A DNA stretch of 17,086 nucleotides, taken from contig DIAY01000250.1 in assembly GCA_002414905.1 (NCBI GenBank), positions 14,711 through 31,796 on the forward strand, given 5' to 3'. The notes under the pieces were generated by a model. It had not been told where the DNA came from and did no database searches. It was given only the letters and a program-made list of their open reading frames with translations. Each line of letters opens with the position of its first letter. Position 1 is the stretch's first letter. Of the stretch, positions 8,588-16,126 are shown in pieces. Both the position numbers and the translations under genes were made by a program. This stretch comes from Holophagales bacterium UBA5066 (GTDB lineage Bacteria; Acidobacteriota; Thermoanaerobaculia; UBA5066).

Positions 8588-9745
8588 ATGAACCGCTCCG
8601 TCGACTACCGGAAGCGTGGCCAGGCCGTCTGGCTCGATAGCATTTCCGCCGGGATGATCGCCACGGGAGAGCTTGCAAAGCGGATCGAGGCGGGCGCCAT
8701 TTACGGTGTCACCTCGAACCCGACGATTTTCGGCATGGCCATCGCGAAGGGTGGCGGCGACTACGAGGCCCGCATCGCGCAGCTCGCCGAAGACGAAAAA
8801 GACGTCCTGGAGATCTACGACGAGCTCACGCGAGGCGACATCGCCGCGGGGGCCGACCTCTTCGCCGCCCAACACGCGGCGAACGTCGAGGACGGGTGGA
8901 TCTCTCTGGAGGTCCTCCCGAGCCTGGCTTTCGACATCGACCGGACGGTCGCCGAGGCCACGAGGCTCCACAATCTCCTCGGCCGGCCGAACGTCTTCAT
9001 CAAGGTTCCCGCCACGCCGGCCGGATGCGTTGCCTTCCGCACGCTCATCGGCGCCGGCATCTCCGTAAACGTCACGCTCATGTTCAACCGGAAGCACTAC
9101 CGCGACGTGGCCCGGGCCTACCAGGACGGGATCGCCGCCTTCGTCGCCTCCGGAGGCGACCCCGCGACAGTCTCCTCCGTCGCATCCTTCTTCGTCTCGC
9201 GGCTCGACACCCTCGTCGACAAGCTCCTGGCCGAGAAGGCTCAGGGGGCGCCCGCGCCGCTGCGCGCCCGGCTCGACGCCCTGCGCGGCAAGGCCGCCCT
9301 CGCGAACGCGAAAGTCGTCTACCAGGACTACCTCTCCACGTTCGGCACCGAATCGTGGAAGGCGCTGGCGGCGAAGGGAGCCCGCGTGCAGCGCCCGCTC
9401 TGGGCCTCCACCGGGACGAAGGACCCTGCCTACTCCGATCTTCTCTACGTCGAGAATCTCGTCGGCCCCGATACCGTGAACACGATCCCGGCGAAAACGC
9501 TCGAGGCCCTCCTCGACCACGGCCGCGACCTCGGGGACACCGTCCTCGAAGGAGTCGAAGAGGCTCACCGCACACTCGACGAGCTCAAGGAGCTCGGCCT
9601 CGACGTCGAGCAGCTCGGCGAGAAGCTCCTGGCCGAGGGGCTCGTCTCCTTCGAGAAGTCCTACGACGAGCTTCTCGGTGTCATTGAAGAGCGGCGCCGC
9701 GCCGCCCTCCTCGAGTCGGCGCGCACGGTAAAGATCAAGACGTGA
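8588..9745 (+). CDS. tal: Transaldolase
   Basis: 385 residues; ATG 8588 has a strong Shine-Dalgarno AGGAGG (8576-8581) 6 nt upstream. It transfers a dihydroxyacetone unit between sedoheptulose 7-phosphate and glyceraldehyde 3-phosphate in the non-oxidative pentose phosphate pathway, in the cytoplasm. Diagnostic segments are GVTSNPTIF near residues 39-47, FIKVPAT with the Schiff-base lysine K139, GISVNVTLMF, and LWASTGTKDPAYSD. The length and the last motif match the long transaldolase subfamily (about 370 residues) found in actinobacteria and cyanobacteria rather than E. coli TalB. There is no phosphoglucose isomerase extension. It is the first gene of a four-gene operon, 25 bp before zwf. 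High confidence. Confidence 0.95.
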   Translation: MNRSVDYRKRGQAVWLDSISAGMIATGELAKRIEAGAIYGVTSNPTIFGMAIAKGGGDYEARIAQLAEDEKDVLEIYDELTRGDIAAGADLFAAQHAANVEDGWISLEVLPSLAFDIDRTVAEATRLHNLLGRPNVFIKVPATPAGCVAFRTLIGAGISVNVTLMFNRKHYRDVARAYQDGIAAFVASGGDPATVSSVASFFVSRLDTLVDKLLAEKAQGAPAPLRARLDALRGKAALANAKVVYQDYLSTFGTESWKALAAKGARVQRPLWASTGTKDPAYSDLLYVENLVGPDTVNTIPAKTLEALLDHGRDLGDTVLEGVEEAHRTLDELKELGLDVEQLGEKLLAEGLVSFEKSYDELLGVIEERRRAALLESARTVKIKT

Positions 9746-9770
9746 ACCGCCGGCCCGCCCGACCGAGCGC

Positions 9771-11273
9771 ATGAGCCCTTCCGCTCCTCCCGCCGCGACG
9801 ATCGTCATCTTCGGGGGCTCGGGCGACCTCGCGCGCCGCAAGCTCGTCCCGGCGCTCTTCGAGCTCCACTGCCAGGGGCAGCTCGCCCCTGAGACGGCGG
9901 TCGTCGGCTTCGCCCGCTCGGTCGACTCCGACGACGCCTGGCGCGCCGACCTGCGCGCCGCCCTCGCCGAGTTCGGCGGGACGAAGCACGGGGACGAGGA
10001 GTGGGAGAGTTTCGCCGCGCGCCTCTTCCACTTCCGTGGCGACCTGAAGCAGACGCAGAGCTTCGCCGACCTGAAAGTCCGGCTCGAGGCCCTCGAGGCG
10101 GAACGGGGTCTTCCGGGAAACCGTCTCTACTACCTCGCCATACCGCCCTCGGGCATCGGCGACGCGGTCTCGCGGCTCGGCGAGGCGGGTCTCGTCCACC
10201 CGGCCGTGGGTGAGGGGCCCTGGTCGCGCCTCGTCGTCGAGAAGCCGTTCGGCCACGACCTCGCCTCGGCGCGCGCGTTGAACGAGATCGTCCGGGCCTC
10301 CTTCCGCGAGAGCCAGGTCTTCCGCATCGATCACTACCTCGGCAAGGAGACGACGCAGAACATCCTCGTCTTCCGCCTCGGCAACGGCATCTTCGAGCCG
10401 CTCTGGAACCGGCGCTACGTCGATCACGTCCAGATCACCGTCGCCGAGACCCTCGGCGTCGAGGGGCGCGGGAAGTTCTACGAGGAATCGGGGATCTTCC
10501 GAGACATCGTCGAGAACCACATGCTCCAGCTCCTCTGCCTCGTGGCGATGGAGCCCCCGGTCGCGTTCGAGGCCAACGTCGTCCGCGACGAAAAGGTCAA
10601 GGTCCTCCGCTCGGTGAGGCCCCAGACGCCCGAGGAAATCATGCGGGACACGGTGCGCGGACAGTACGCCGCCGGGTCGATCGGCGGCCTCCCCGTCCCC
10701 GGCTACCGGCAGGAGGAGAACGTCGCCTCCGGCTCCACGCGCGAGACCTACGCCGCCTGGAAAGTCCAGATCGAGAACTGGCGCTGGGCGGGCGTCCCGT
10801 TCTACCTCCGGGCGGGCAAGCGCCTTCCGAAGCGGGTCACCGAGATCGCCATCACCTTCAAGACGCCCCCCATCGCCCTCTTCCGCCGGGCAGGCGTTCT
10901 CATCCAGGAGCCGAACGTCCTGGTCCTGAGAATCCAGCCCGACGAGGGGATCGCCCTGCGCATCGGCGCCAAGGAACCCGGCCCGACGATGCGCGTCGAT
11001 TCGGTGAAGATGGACTTCCGCTACTCGGAGCACTTCGGCGAGAAGACCCCGGACGCCTACGAGCGGCTCCTCCTCGACGCCCTGAACGGCGACCCCACGC
11101 TCTTCGCGAGGCGCGACGAGGTGGAGGCGGCCTGGGAGCTCGTCACCTCCGTCCTCGACGTCTGGAGCGAGAGCCCGCCGCGCGACCTTCCGAACTACGA
11201 GGCCGGAACCTGGGGGCCCGAGGCGGCCATGGAGCTCCTCGCGCGCGACGGCCGTCGCTGGAGGCGGCCCTAG
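9771..11273 (+). CDS. zwf: Glucose-6-phosphate 1-dehydrogenase
   Basis: 500 residues, a usual length. It oxidises glucose 6-phosphate to 6-phosphogluconolactone with reduction of NAD(P)+, the entry step of the oxidative pentose phosphate route. The N-terminal dinucleotide-binding motif is IFGGSGDLARRKL; then EKPFGHDL, and the active-site signature RIDHYLGKE with D187, H188 and K192. The segment RDIVENHMLQ carries H250, equivalent to the catalytic base His240 of the Leuconostoc enzyme. RAGKRLPKR follows in the substrate domain. ATG 9771 has only a weak purine run upstream, so translation may depend on readthrough from tal. It sits 15 bp before pgl. No opcA, the cyanobacterial and actinobacterial activator gene of this enzyme, is present in the window. 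Confidence 0.97.
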   Translation: MSPSAPPAATIVIFGGSGDLARRKLVPALFELHCQGQLAPETAVVGFARSVDSDDAWRADLRAALAEFGGTKHGDEEWESFAARLFHFRGDLKQTQSFADLKVRLEALEAERGLPGNRLYYLAIPPSGIGDAVSRLGEAGLVHPAVGEGPWSRLVVEKPFGHDLASARALNEIVRASFRESQVFRIDHYLGKETTQNILVFRLGNGIFEPLWNRRYVDHVQITVAETLGVEGRGKFYEESGIFRDIVENHMLQLLCLVAMEPPVAFEANVVRDEKVKVLRSVRPQTPEEIMRDTVRGQYAAGSIGGLPVPGYRQEENVASGSTRETYAAWKVQIENWRWAGVPFYLRAGKRLPKRVTEIAITFKTPPIALFRRAGVLIQEPNVLVLRIQPDEGIALRIGAKEPGPTMRVDSVKMDFRYSEHFGEKTPDAYERLLLDALNGDPTLFARRDEVEAAWELVTSVLDVWSESPPRDLPNYEAGTWGPEAAMELLARDGRRWRRP

Positions 11274-11288
11274 CTTTCGGCCGAAGCC

Positions 11289-12032
11289 ATGTCGAAGACC
11301 CAGGTCACGGTCTTCCCGTCGTCGGTTGCCCTCGCGGAGGGAGTCGCCGAGCTCTTCGCGCTGCGCGCCGCCGAGGCGGTGGAGGAGCGCGGACGCTTTC
11401 ACGTCGCTCTCGCCGGCGGCACCACGCCGCTCGCCGCCTACCGCCGCCTCGCGGCCTCCCCGTGGGCCGATCTCGTCCCGTGGGCCTCGGTCGAAGTCTT
11501 CTTCGGTGACGAGCGCTGCGTCGGCGAGTGCGACGGCGATCGCAACGACGCCGCCGCCCGGGAGGCCCTGCTCCTTCACGTCCCGATCCCGCCCGAGAAC
11601 GTCCACCCGGTTCCGGCGCTCGCGCCCGACGGGGCTGAACGCTACGAGGCGCTCCTGCGCGAGCGCCTCGCCGCAGCGGCCCCATCAATCCCGATTCTCG
11701 ACCTCGTCCTGCTCGGGCTCGGGGAGGACGGGCACACCGCCTCTCTCTTCCCCGGCCACCCGGCCGCCGGCGAGAGGGAGCGGCTCGTCGTGAGGGTCGA
11801 CGGCGCGCCGAAGCCGCCCCCCTCTCGCGTGACGTTCACGCTGCCCCTCCTCAACGCGGCACGCGCCGTCGCCTTCGTCGTCTCGGGCACTGGCAAGCGC
11901 GAGGCGCTCGCCCGGGTCCTCTCCTCGGACCTCACCCTTCCCGCCGCTTGCGTGGACCCACCGTTTGGAGAGAGGCTCTTTTTCCTGGACCGCGCAGCGG
12001 CCGGGACATCGCAAGGAGAGGTGACTTCGTGA
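11289..12032 (+). CDS. pgl: 6-phosphogluconolactonase (DevB/SOL type)
   Basis: 247 residues. It hydrolyses 6-phosphogluconolactone, the product of the preceding zwf, to 6-phosphogluconate. The family motifs are all visible: AGGTTPLAAY near the N-terminus, FFGDERCV in the middle, and LGLGEDGHTASLFPG, which contains the catalytic and phosphate-binding region. The length matches the DevB family. ATG 11289 lies 15 bp after the zwf stop; there is no clear Shine-Dalgarno, and a 10-bp palindrome (11276-11285) covers the upstream region. Its stop TGA overlaps the GTG start of fbp by 4 nt. Confidence 0.95.
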   Translation: MSKTQVTVFPSSVALAEGVAELFALRAAEAVEERGRFHVALAGGTTPLAAYRRLAASPWADLVPWASVEVFFGDERCVGECDGDRNDAAAREALLLHVPIPPENVHPVPALAPDGAERYEALLRERLAAAAPSIPILDLVLLGLGEDGHTASLFPGHPAAGERERLVVRVDGAPKPPPSRVTFTLPLLNAARAVAFVVSGTGKREALARVLSSDLTLPAACVDPPFGERLFFLDRAAAGTSQGEVTS

Positions 12033-13069
12033 CCTCAACAGGAACCGTCGGAACCCGGCTCCACCGCCACCTCTTCGAGACCGAGCGGCGCTACCCGCAG
12101 GCGACCGGGGAACTCTCCGCCCTCCTCTCTCAGCTCGCCCTGGCGGGCAAGCGGATCGCCCGCGTCCTCTCCCGCGCCGGCCTCGCCGAGGTCCTCGGCC
12201 CCTCGGGGAAGACCAACGTCCAGGGCGAGGAGCAGCAGAAGCTCGACGCCCTCGCCAACGAAATCTTCCTCGAGGCCTTCGCCTACGGACAGCTCGTCCC
12301 GACCGTCGTCACCGAGGAGATGGACCTTCCCGCCCGTCTTCCCGAGAACGAGGCCGTCGCGGCCTCCGCGGGCAAGTACGTCGTCTTCGTCGACCCGCTC
12401 GACGGCTCCTCCAACCTCGATATCAACGGCGCCGTCGGCTCGATCTTCTCGGTGCGGCGGATCGGCGGCTCCGGCCCGATCCACTCCGAGGCCGAGCTGC
12501 TCGCGCGCATCTCGCAGCAGCAGATCGTCGCGGGCTACTTCGTCTACGGCCCGGCCACCATGCTCGTCTACACCGCCGGTCCGAAGGCGGGGGTCCAGGG
12601 CTTCACGCTCGACCCCGGCATCGGCGAGTTCCTCCTTTCCCACCCCGACATCCGGATTCCCCCGCGCGGTCCGTACTACGCCTGCAACGAGGGGCTCATC
12701 TCCTCCTGGCCCGAGGGCCCGCGCCGTTTCGTCGAGGCCCTGCGCACGCCCGACCCCGCGCGCGGCCGCCCTCTCTCCACGCGCTACTCGGGCGCCCTCG
12801 TCGTCGACGTCCACCGGATCCTCCTGCGGGGCGGCGTCTTTCTCTATCCCGGGACCGACGCCTCGCCGGAGGGCAAGCTGAGGCTCATGTACGAGGCGGC
12901 CCCGCTCGCGGCCGTCGTCGAGGCGGCCGGCGGTCTGGCGATCGACGGGCGCAAGCGGATCGTCGCCATCTTCCCCGAGGAGAACCACCAGCGCACCCCG
13001 CTCTACATCGGGAGTCGCGAGGACGTCGAGGAGCTGGAGAAGGCCATCGAGTCCGCTCCCGGCGGCTGA
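12029..13069 (+). CDS. fbp: Class I fructose-1,6-bisphosphatase
   Basis: 346 residues from GTG 12029, which overlaps the pgl stop (GTGA) and has AGGAG at 12014-12018. An in-frame upstream start at 11948 would overlap pgl by 85 nt and adds unrelated residues. The enzyme removes the 1-phosphate of fructose 1,6-bisphosphate (gluconeogenesis or sugar-phosphate recycling). Metal and catalytic residues match the mammalian and E. coli enzymes: E96/E97 in VTEEM, the loop VDPLDGSSN with D122 and D125, and E289 in MYEAAPLA, equivalent to Glu280 of the pig enzyme. Last gene of the operon. Its placement beside zwf suggests the operon serves a cyclic oxidative pentose phosphate flux, where triose phosphates are rebuilt into hexose phosphate. 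Confidence 0.95.
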   Translation: MTSTGTVGTRLHRHLFETERRYPQATGELSALLSQLALAGKRIARVLSRAGLAEVLGPSGKTNVQGEEQQKLDALANEIFLEAFAYGQLVPTVVTEEMDLPARLPENEAVAASAGKYVVFVDPLDGSSNLDINGAVGSIFSVRRIGGSGPIHSEAELLARISQQQIVAGYFVYGPATMLVYTAGPKAGVQGFTLDPGIGEFLLSHPDIRIPPRGPYYACNEGLISSWPEGPRRFVEALRTPDPARGRPLSTRYSGALVVDVHRILLRGGVFLYPGTDASPEGKLRLMYEAAPLAAVVEAAGGLAIDGRKRIVAIFPEENHQRTPLYIGSREDVEELEKAIESAPGG

Positions 13070-13101
13070 AGCGAGGTCCTCCGGCGCCGGGCGAGAACCG
13101 C

Positions 13102-13130
13102 TTCCCATTCCGCCCGGGCGCCCCTAGACT
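13102..13130 (+). promoter_or_regulatory. Putative promoter of the FKBP gene
   Basis: TTCCCA (13102-13107) and TAGACT (13125-13130), spaced by 17 bp, each match the sigma-70 consensus at four of six positions. They lie in the 102-bp gap after fbp. The expected transcription start, about 7 nt downstream, coincides with the left arm of a perfect stem-loop. Confidence 0.45.
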
Positions 13131-13135
13131 CCCCG

Positions 13136-13154
13136 CTCCCGGCGCAGCCGGGAG
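13136..13154 (+). other. Perfect 7-bp stem-loop at the predicted mRNA 5' end of the FKBP gene
   Basis: CTCCCGG (13136-13142) and CCGGGAG (13148-13154) are exact inverted repeats around a CGCAG loop. The element sits just downstream of the putative -10 box and six nucleotides before the Shine-Dalgarno AGGAGA (13160-13165). It could be a 5' mRNA-stabilising hairpin. A terminator for the fbp operon is the alternative, but no T tract follows. Confidence 0.4.
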
Positions 13155-13171
13155 ACCTCAGGAGAACGAAC

Positions 13172-13690
13172 ATGAAGAAGTCCATTACGGCGCTCCTCTG
13201 CGTCCTCGCGCTCGGCACGTCCGTGGCGTTCGCGCAGCAGAAGCAGGCTCCGAAGAAGGCCTCAGCCCCGAAAGCAAAGGCCGTGGCCCCCGTCGCCACG
13301 AAGACCGAGGCCCCCGTGGCCGCAATGAAGGAGTCGAAGATGGTGAAGACCGAAAGCGGTCTCGGCTACGAGGATCTCGTCGTCGGAACCGGTCCCTCTC
13401 CCGTCACGGGCCAGACCTGCGTCATGCACTACACGGGCTGGCTCTGGGTGAACGACGCGAAGGGGACGAAGTTCGACAGCTCGGTCGACCGCGGCAGTCC
13501 GTTCGAGTTCCCCATCGGGCGCGGCCGCGTGATCAAGGGCTGGGACGAGGGCGTCTCCACGATGAACGTCGGCGGCAAGCGCACTCTCCTCATCCCGCCC
13601 CAGCTCGGCTACGGCGACCGCGGGGCCGGCAACGTCATCCCGCCCGGAGCGACCCTCCTGTTCGAGGTCGAGCTCCTGGGCGTCAAGTAG
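13172..13690 (+). CDS. Exported FKBP-type peptidyl-prolyl cis-trans isomerase
   Basis: 172 residues; ATG 13172 has AGGAGA six nt upstream. Residues 1-22 (MKKSITALLCVLALGTSVAFA) form a Sec signal peptide with cleavage likely after AFA. Residues 23-60 are a Lys/Ala/Pro-rich, probably disordered linker. Residues about 62-172 are one FKBP domain in which the pocket residues known from FKBP12 are all present: HYTGWL (Tyr26), KFDSS (Phe36, Asp37), FEFPIG (Phe46), VIKGWDEG (Val55, Ile56, Trp59), LGYGDRG (Tyr82) and LFEVELL (Phe99). It is therefore likely an active periplasmic prolyl isomerase and folding helper. There is no dimerisation domain of the FkpA or Mip type. Its end overlaps the end of the convergent kinase gene by 8 bp. 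Confidence 0.93.
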   Translation: MKKSITALLCVLALGTSVAFAQQKQAPKKASAPKAKAVAPVATKTEAPVAAMKESKMVKTESGLGYEDLVVGTGPSPVTGQTCVMHYTGWLWVNDAKGTKFDSSVDRGSPFEFPIGRGRVIKGWDEGVSTMNVGGKRTLLIPPQLGYGDRGAGNVIPPGATLLFEVELLGVK

Positions 13691-15539
13691 GTCCGGGGGC
13701 TCGTCTCCAGAGGATCAGCGGCCCTCCCTCGGGGCGGGCCGCGATCGTCTCCCCGCCGGGCGAGGCGACGAGGATCGAGAGCCCTGCTCCGAACGGAAGC
13801 GGCACCGCGTCCCGGCCCTCCTTCTCGAGGAGCAGCGCGTCGCGGATTCCGGACGTCCTCACCAGAATGCTCCCGTCCTCGGCGAGCGCCGGGCGCGCGC
13901 CCGGGTCGAGACGCACGTCCGGTCCGAAGGGGAGCGGAGTTCCCTCGGCCAGGCGGACCGAGTAGACAAGCCCCGTTCCGGCTCCCGGCCCCGTCCTCTC
14001 CACATCGTAGAAAAGGAGACTTGCCCCGTCGGCGCTGAAGACGGGCCAGGCCCAGTGCGCCGTGTCGGCCCGGGCCACGCGCCGCGGGGCGCTTCCGTTG
14101 CGGCGGGCCACCCACAGCTCGCTCGAGCGCCCGTCGCGCCGGACGAAGGCCAGGAGGCTCTCGTCCGGCGAGAGGCAGGGCTCGAGTCCGTCTACGACGA
14201 GCGTCCTTGCGGGCGTCCCGGCCGGGAGAGGCACCTCCACGATGCCCGCCTCCGTCGTCCCGATCACCGCGCTTCCCGACCGGCCGACGGTCAGGCCTTC
14301 CAGCGTCCCTCCCAGGGCGTGCCGGCGCAGCCGCCCCGCTTCCGCGTCGACCAGCTCGCCGCTCCCGAGGAGCGCGCGGCGGCCGCCCGGCAGGAGCGCC
14401 ACCTCCATTTCGGGAGAGGTCGACATGAAGAGCGATACGGCCGTCCAGGCGGCGGCGGAGTCGGGCGAGGGGCGGTTCTCGGGGCGTGCCCGCCCGGCGG
14501 CGAAACCCCCGCCGAACGCGATCAGGACGGCTCCCGCCGTCGCGAGCCACAGGAGGGGAGAGACGCCGCGCCGTCCCTCGGGCGCGGTGACGAGGCGTGG
14601 CAGGCCGGTCGACGAGGAGCGCGTGCTCCCCGCGAGCTCGGCCTGCAGCCTCTCGACGTGCGGCAGCAGCTCGCGCGCCGAGGCGGGGCGCTTTGCGGGG
14701 TCCTTCTCGAGGCACCACGAGACCACCCGCGCGAGGCGATCGGGCACGTTGGCCACGAGAGCCGGAAGGGTCGAGGGGACGTGGTTGAGGACGGCGTCGA
14801 AGGCGGCGTCGGTACTGCTCCGGGCGAACGGCGACGACCCCGTCACCAGCTCGAAGAGAAGGATGCCGAAGCCGAACAGGTCGCTTTTCCCGTCGACCGT
14901 CCCGCCGAGCACCTGCTCGGGGCTCATGTATCCGAGGGTCCCCACGACGAAACCCGCGTGGGTCAGCGTCGGCGGGCCGTTCTTCGCCTCGTCGCGGGGC
15001 GACGGCGCGGCCGTCTGCGGGTAGATCCAGCGCACGAGGCCGAAGTCGGCAATCTTCGCGTTTCCCTGGGAGTCGACGAGGACGTTCTCGGGCTTGAGGT
15101 CCCGATGGATGAGCCCCTTGTCGTGCGCGGCCACGAGCCCGCGAAGGATTCCGACGGCCCAGCCGGAAATCGTCAGAAGGTCGGGGCGCCAGCTCCCCTT
15201 CAGGACGCGGCGCAGCGAGCCGCCGTCGACGTACTCCTCCACGAGGTAGCGCAACCGCACCTCGCGCGTGCCGAGTGGCCCCGGGACGTTCACCGCGGCG
15301 TCCCCGACGTCGTAGATCGCCACGATGTTCGGGTGCGAGAGCGCCGCCGCCGCCCGCGCCTCGCGAAGGAACCGCTCGACGGCGCGCGGGTCCTCCATCA
15401 TTCCGAGCGGCAGGACCTTCACCGCCACTTCGCGCATCAGGCGCGTGTCCCGCCCGAGGTAGACCGACCCCATTCCTCCCGCGTCGATCGGCGCGAGGAT
15501 CTCGTAGGGTCCGAGGCGTATTCCGGGTCGCAGGCTCAT
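13683..15539 (-). CDS. PknB-type transmembrane Ser/Thr protein kinase with TolB/WD40-like sensor half
   Basis: 618 residues from ATG 15539. The N-terminal kinase domain (about 12-300) has the Gly-rich loop IDAGGMGSVY, the VAVK lysine K41, a likely helix-C glutamate E60, HRDLKPEN with catalytic D147, DFG at 165-167 and SPEQ at 206-209, so it should be active; the first glycine of the loop is Asp19. An unusually long activation segment rich in Pro and Thr (about 172-198) may hold autophosphorylation sites. One membrane span follows at about 328-349. The extracytoplasmic part (about 360-618) shows repeated blocks such as CLSPDESLLAFVRRDG and VFSADGASLLFYDV, typical of TolB/PD40 beta-propellers, probably a ligand or protein sensor. 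No Shine-Dalgarno is evident. It diverges from the PTPS-like gene across 86 bp. Substrates are unknown. Confidence 0.92.
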   Translation of the reverse strand: MSLRPGIRLGPYEILAPIDAGGMGSVYLGRDTRLMREVAVKVLPLGMMEDPRAVERFLREARAAAALSHPNIVAIYDVGDAAVNVPGPLGTREVRLRYLVEEYVDGGSLRRVLKGSWRPDLLTISGWAVGILRGLVAAHDKGLIHRDLKPENVLVDSQGNAKIADFGLVRWIYPQTAAPSPRDEAKNGPPTLTHAGFVVGTLGYMSPEQVLGGTVDGKSDLFGFGILLFELVTGSSPFARSSTDAAFDAVLNHVPSTLPALVANVPDRLARVVSWCLEKDPAKRPASARELLPHVERLQAELAGSTRSSSTGLPRLVTAPEGRRGVSPLLWLATAGAVLIAFGGGFAAGRARPENRPSPDSAAAWTAVSLFMSTSPEMEVALLPGGRRALLGSGELVDAEAGRLRRHALGGTLEGLTVGRSGSAVIGTTEAGIVEVPLPAGTPARTLVVDGLEPCLSPDESLLAFVRRDGRSSELWVARRNGSAPRRVARADTAHWAWPVFSADGASLLFYDVERTGPGAGTGLVYSVRLAEGTPLPFGPDVRLDPGARPALAEDGSILVRTSGIRDALLLEKEGRDAVPLPFGAGLSILVASPGGETIAARPEGGPLILWRRAPGPT

Positions 15540-15615
15540 CTCTGGTCTTCAGTCCGTGACGCTCCGGCGATCATGCTCAAGATTCGAGCGGGAGGCAACG
15601 TGCGGACGGTCTCGC

Positions 15616-15621
15616 TAGAAT
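15616..15621 (+). promoter_or_regulatory. Possible -10 box, leaderless start of the PTPS-like gene
   Basis: TAGAAT matches five of six positions of the sigma-70 -10 consensus and ends 4 nt before GTG 15626 and 7 nt before ATG 15629. The expected transcription start would fall on the start codon, and there is no Shine-Dalgarno. A clear -35 was not seen. Confidence 0.4.
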
Positions 15622-15628
15622 CCCCGTG

Positions 15629-16045
15629 ATGCTCCTCCTCTCGCGGACGATCCACTTCAACGCCGCCCACCGCCTCTTTCGCCGCGACCGGTCCGACGCG
15701 TGGAACCGCGAGACGTACGGCGCGGCCTCCAACCCGGCGGGCTACGGCCACAACTACGCCCTCGAGGTCTCCGTCGAGGGGGAGCCCGACCCGGAGCACG
15801 GCATGGTCGTCAACCTCGTCGACCTCGACCGGCTCCTGAAGGAAGAGGTCGACCGGCCCCTCGACCACCGAAACCTCAACGAGGAGATCCCCGAGTTCCG
15901 CGACACCGTTCCCACGGCCGAGAACCTCGCCCACTGGATCTGGGACCGCGTCGCCGCCCGCCTCGCCCGCGAAAACTGGCCCTGCCGTCTCGCCGCCCTC
16001 ACCCTGACCCTCACCCCCGCCTTCCGAGTCGAGCTCCGCGCCTAA
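15629..16045 (+). CDS. PTPS/QueD-fold protein with altered active site
   Basis: 138 residues from ATG 15629 (GTG 15626 adds one residue and is equally possible). The fold is that of 6-pyruvoyl-tetrahydropterin synthase and 6-carboxytetrahydropterin synthase (QueD, queuosine pathway): FNAAH with zinc ligand H14, GHNY with H41, the VNLVDLDRLL segment, LDHRNLN with D79/H80, and PTAENLA. Three signature residues differ by my alignment to the family: the catalytic Cys is A33, the first His of the HGH zinc pair is Y39 (GYGHNY), and the pterin-anchoring Glu of the C-terminal ETP-like motif is L128 (LTP). It is therefore probably not a standard QueD, and I give no symbol. It may be a paralogue with a different substrate or a non-catalytic member. 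No other queuosine or pterin genes are nearby. Confidence 0.8.
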   Translation: MLLLSRTIHFNAAHRLFRRDRSDAWNRETYGAASNPAGYGHNYALEVSVEGEPDPEHGMVVNLVDLDRLLKEEVDRPLDHRNLNEEIPEFRDTVPTAENLAHWIWDRVAARLARENWPCRLAALTLTLTPAFRVELRA

Positions 16046-16051
16046 GAATTG

Positions 16052-16118
16052 GTGGGGGTCTGGTCTACGCTCTACACTCTGCGGGCCGCAGAGTGTAGAG
16101 CGTAGACCAGACCCCCAC
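16052..16118. repeat. Perfect 33-bp inverted repeat (REP/MITE-like palindrome or bidirectional terminator)
   Basis: Arms 16052-16084 and 16086-16118 are exact reverse complements, 33 nt each, around the single base G16085. The left arm begins GTGGGGGTCTGG and ends CACTCTGCGG. A further 5-bp outer match (AGAAT 16045-16049 with ATTCT 16124-16128) touches both flanking stop codons. The element fills almost all of the 81 bp between two convergent genes. I found no second copy in the window. It could terminate transcription from both sides, although there is no T tract. Its GGGGTCTGGTCT-type end recalls the palindromic elements mobilised by REP-associated Y1 transposases; that resemblance is from memory and needs a search. 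Confidence 0.85.
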
Positions 16119-16126
16119 AGCCGATT

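Noticed and set aside
11276..11285. TTCGGCCGAA palindrome just before pgl
   Set aside because: A 10-bp palindrome made largely of G and C is expected by chance at this base composition; no second copy or regulator was found.
9735..11606. A 623-codon minus-strand open frame opposite zwf and pgl
   Set aside because: Same GC-driven shadow effect; the plus strand holds zwf and pgl with full catalytic motifs.
12035..13108. A 357-codon minus-strand open frame opposite fbp
   Set aside because: Low-complexity Gly/Glu/Asp/Arg-rich shadow; fbp on the other strand is complete with all metal ligands.
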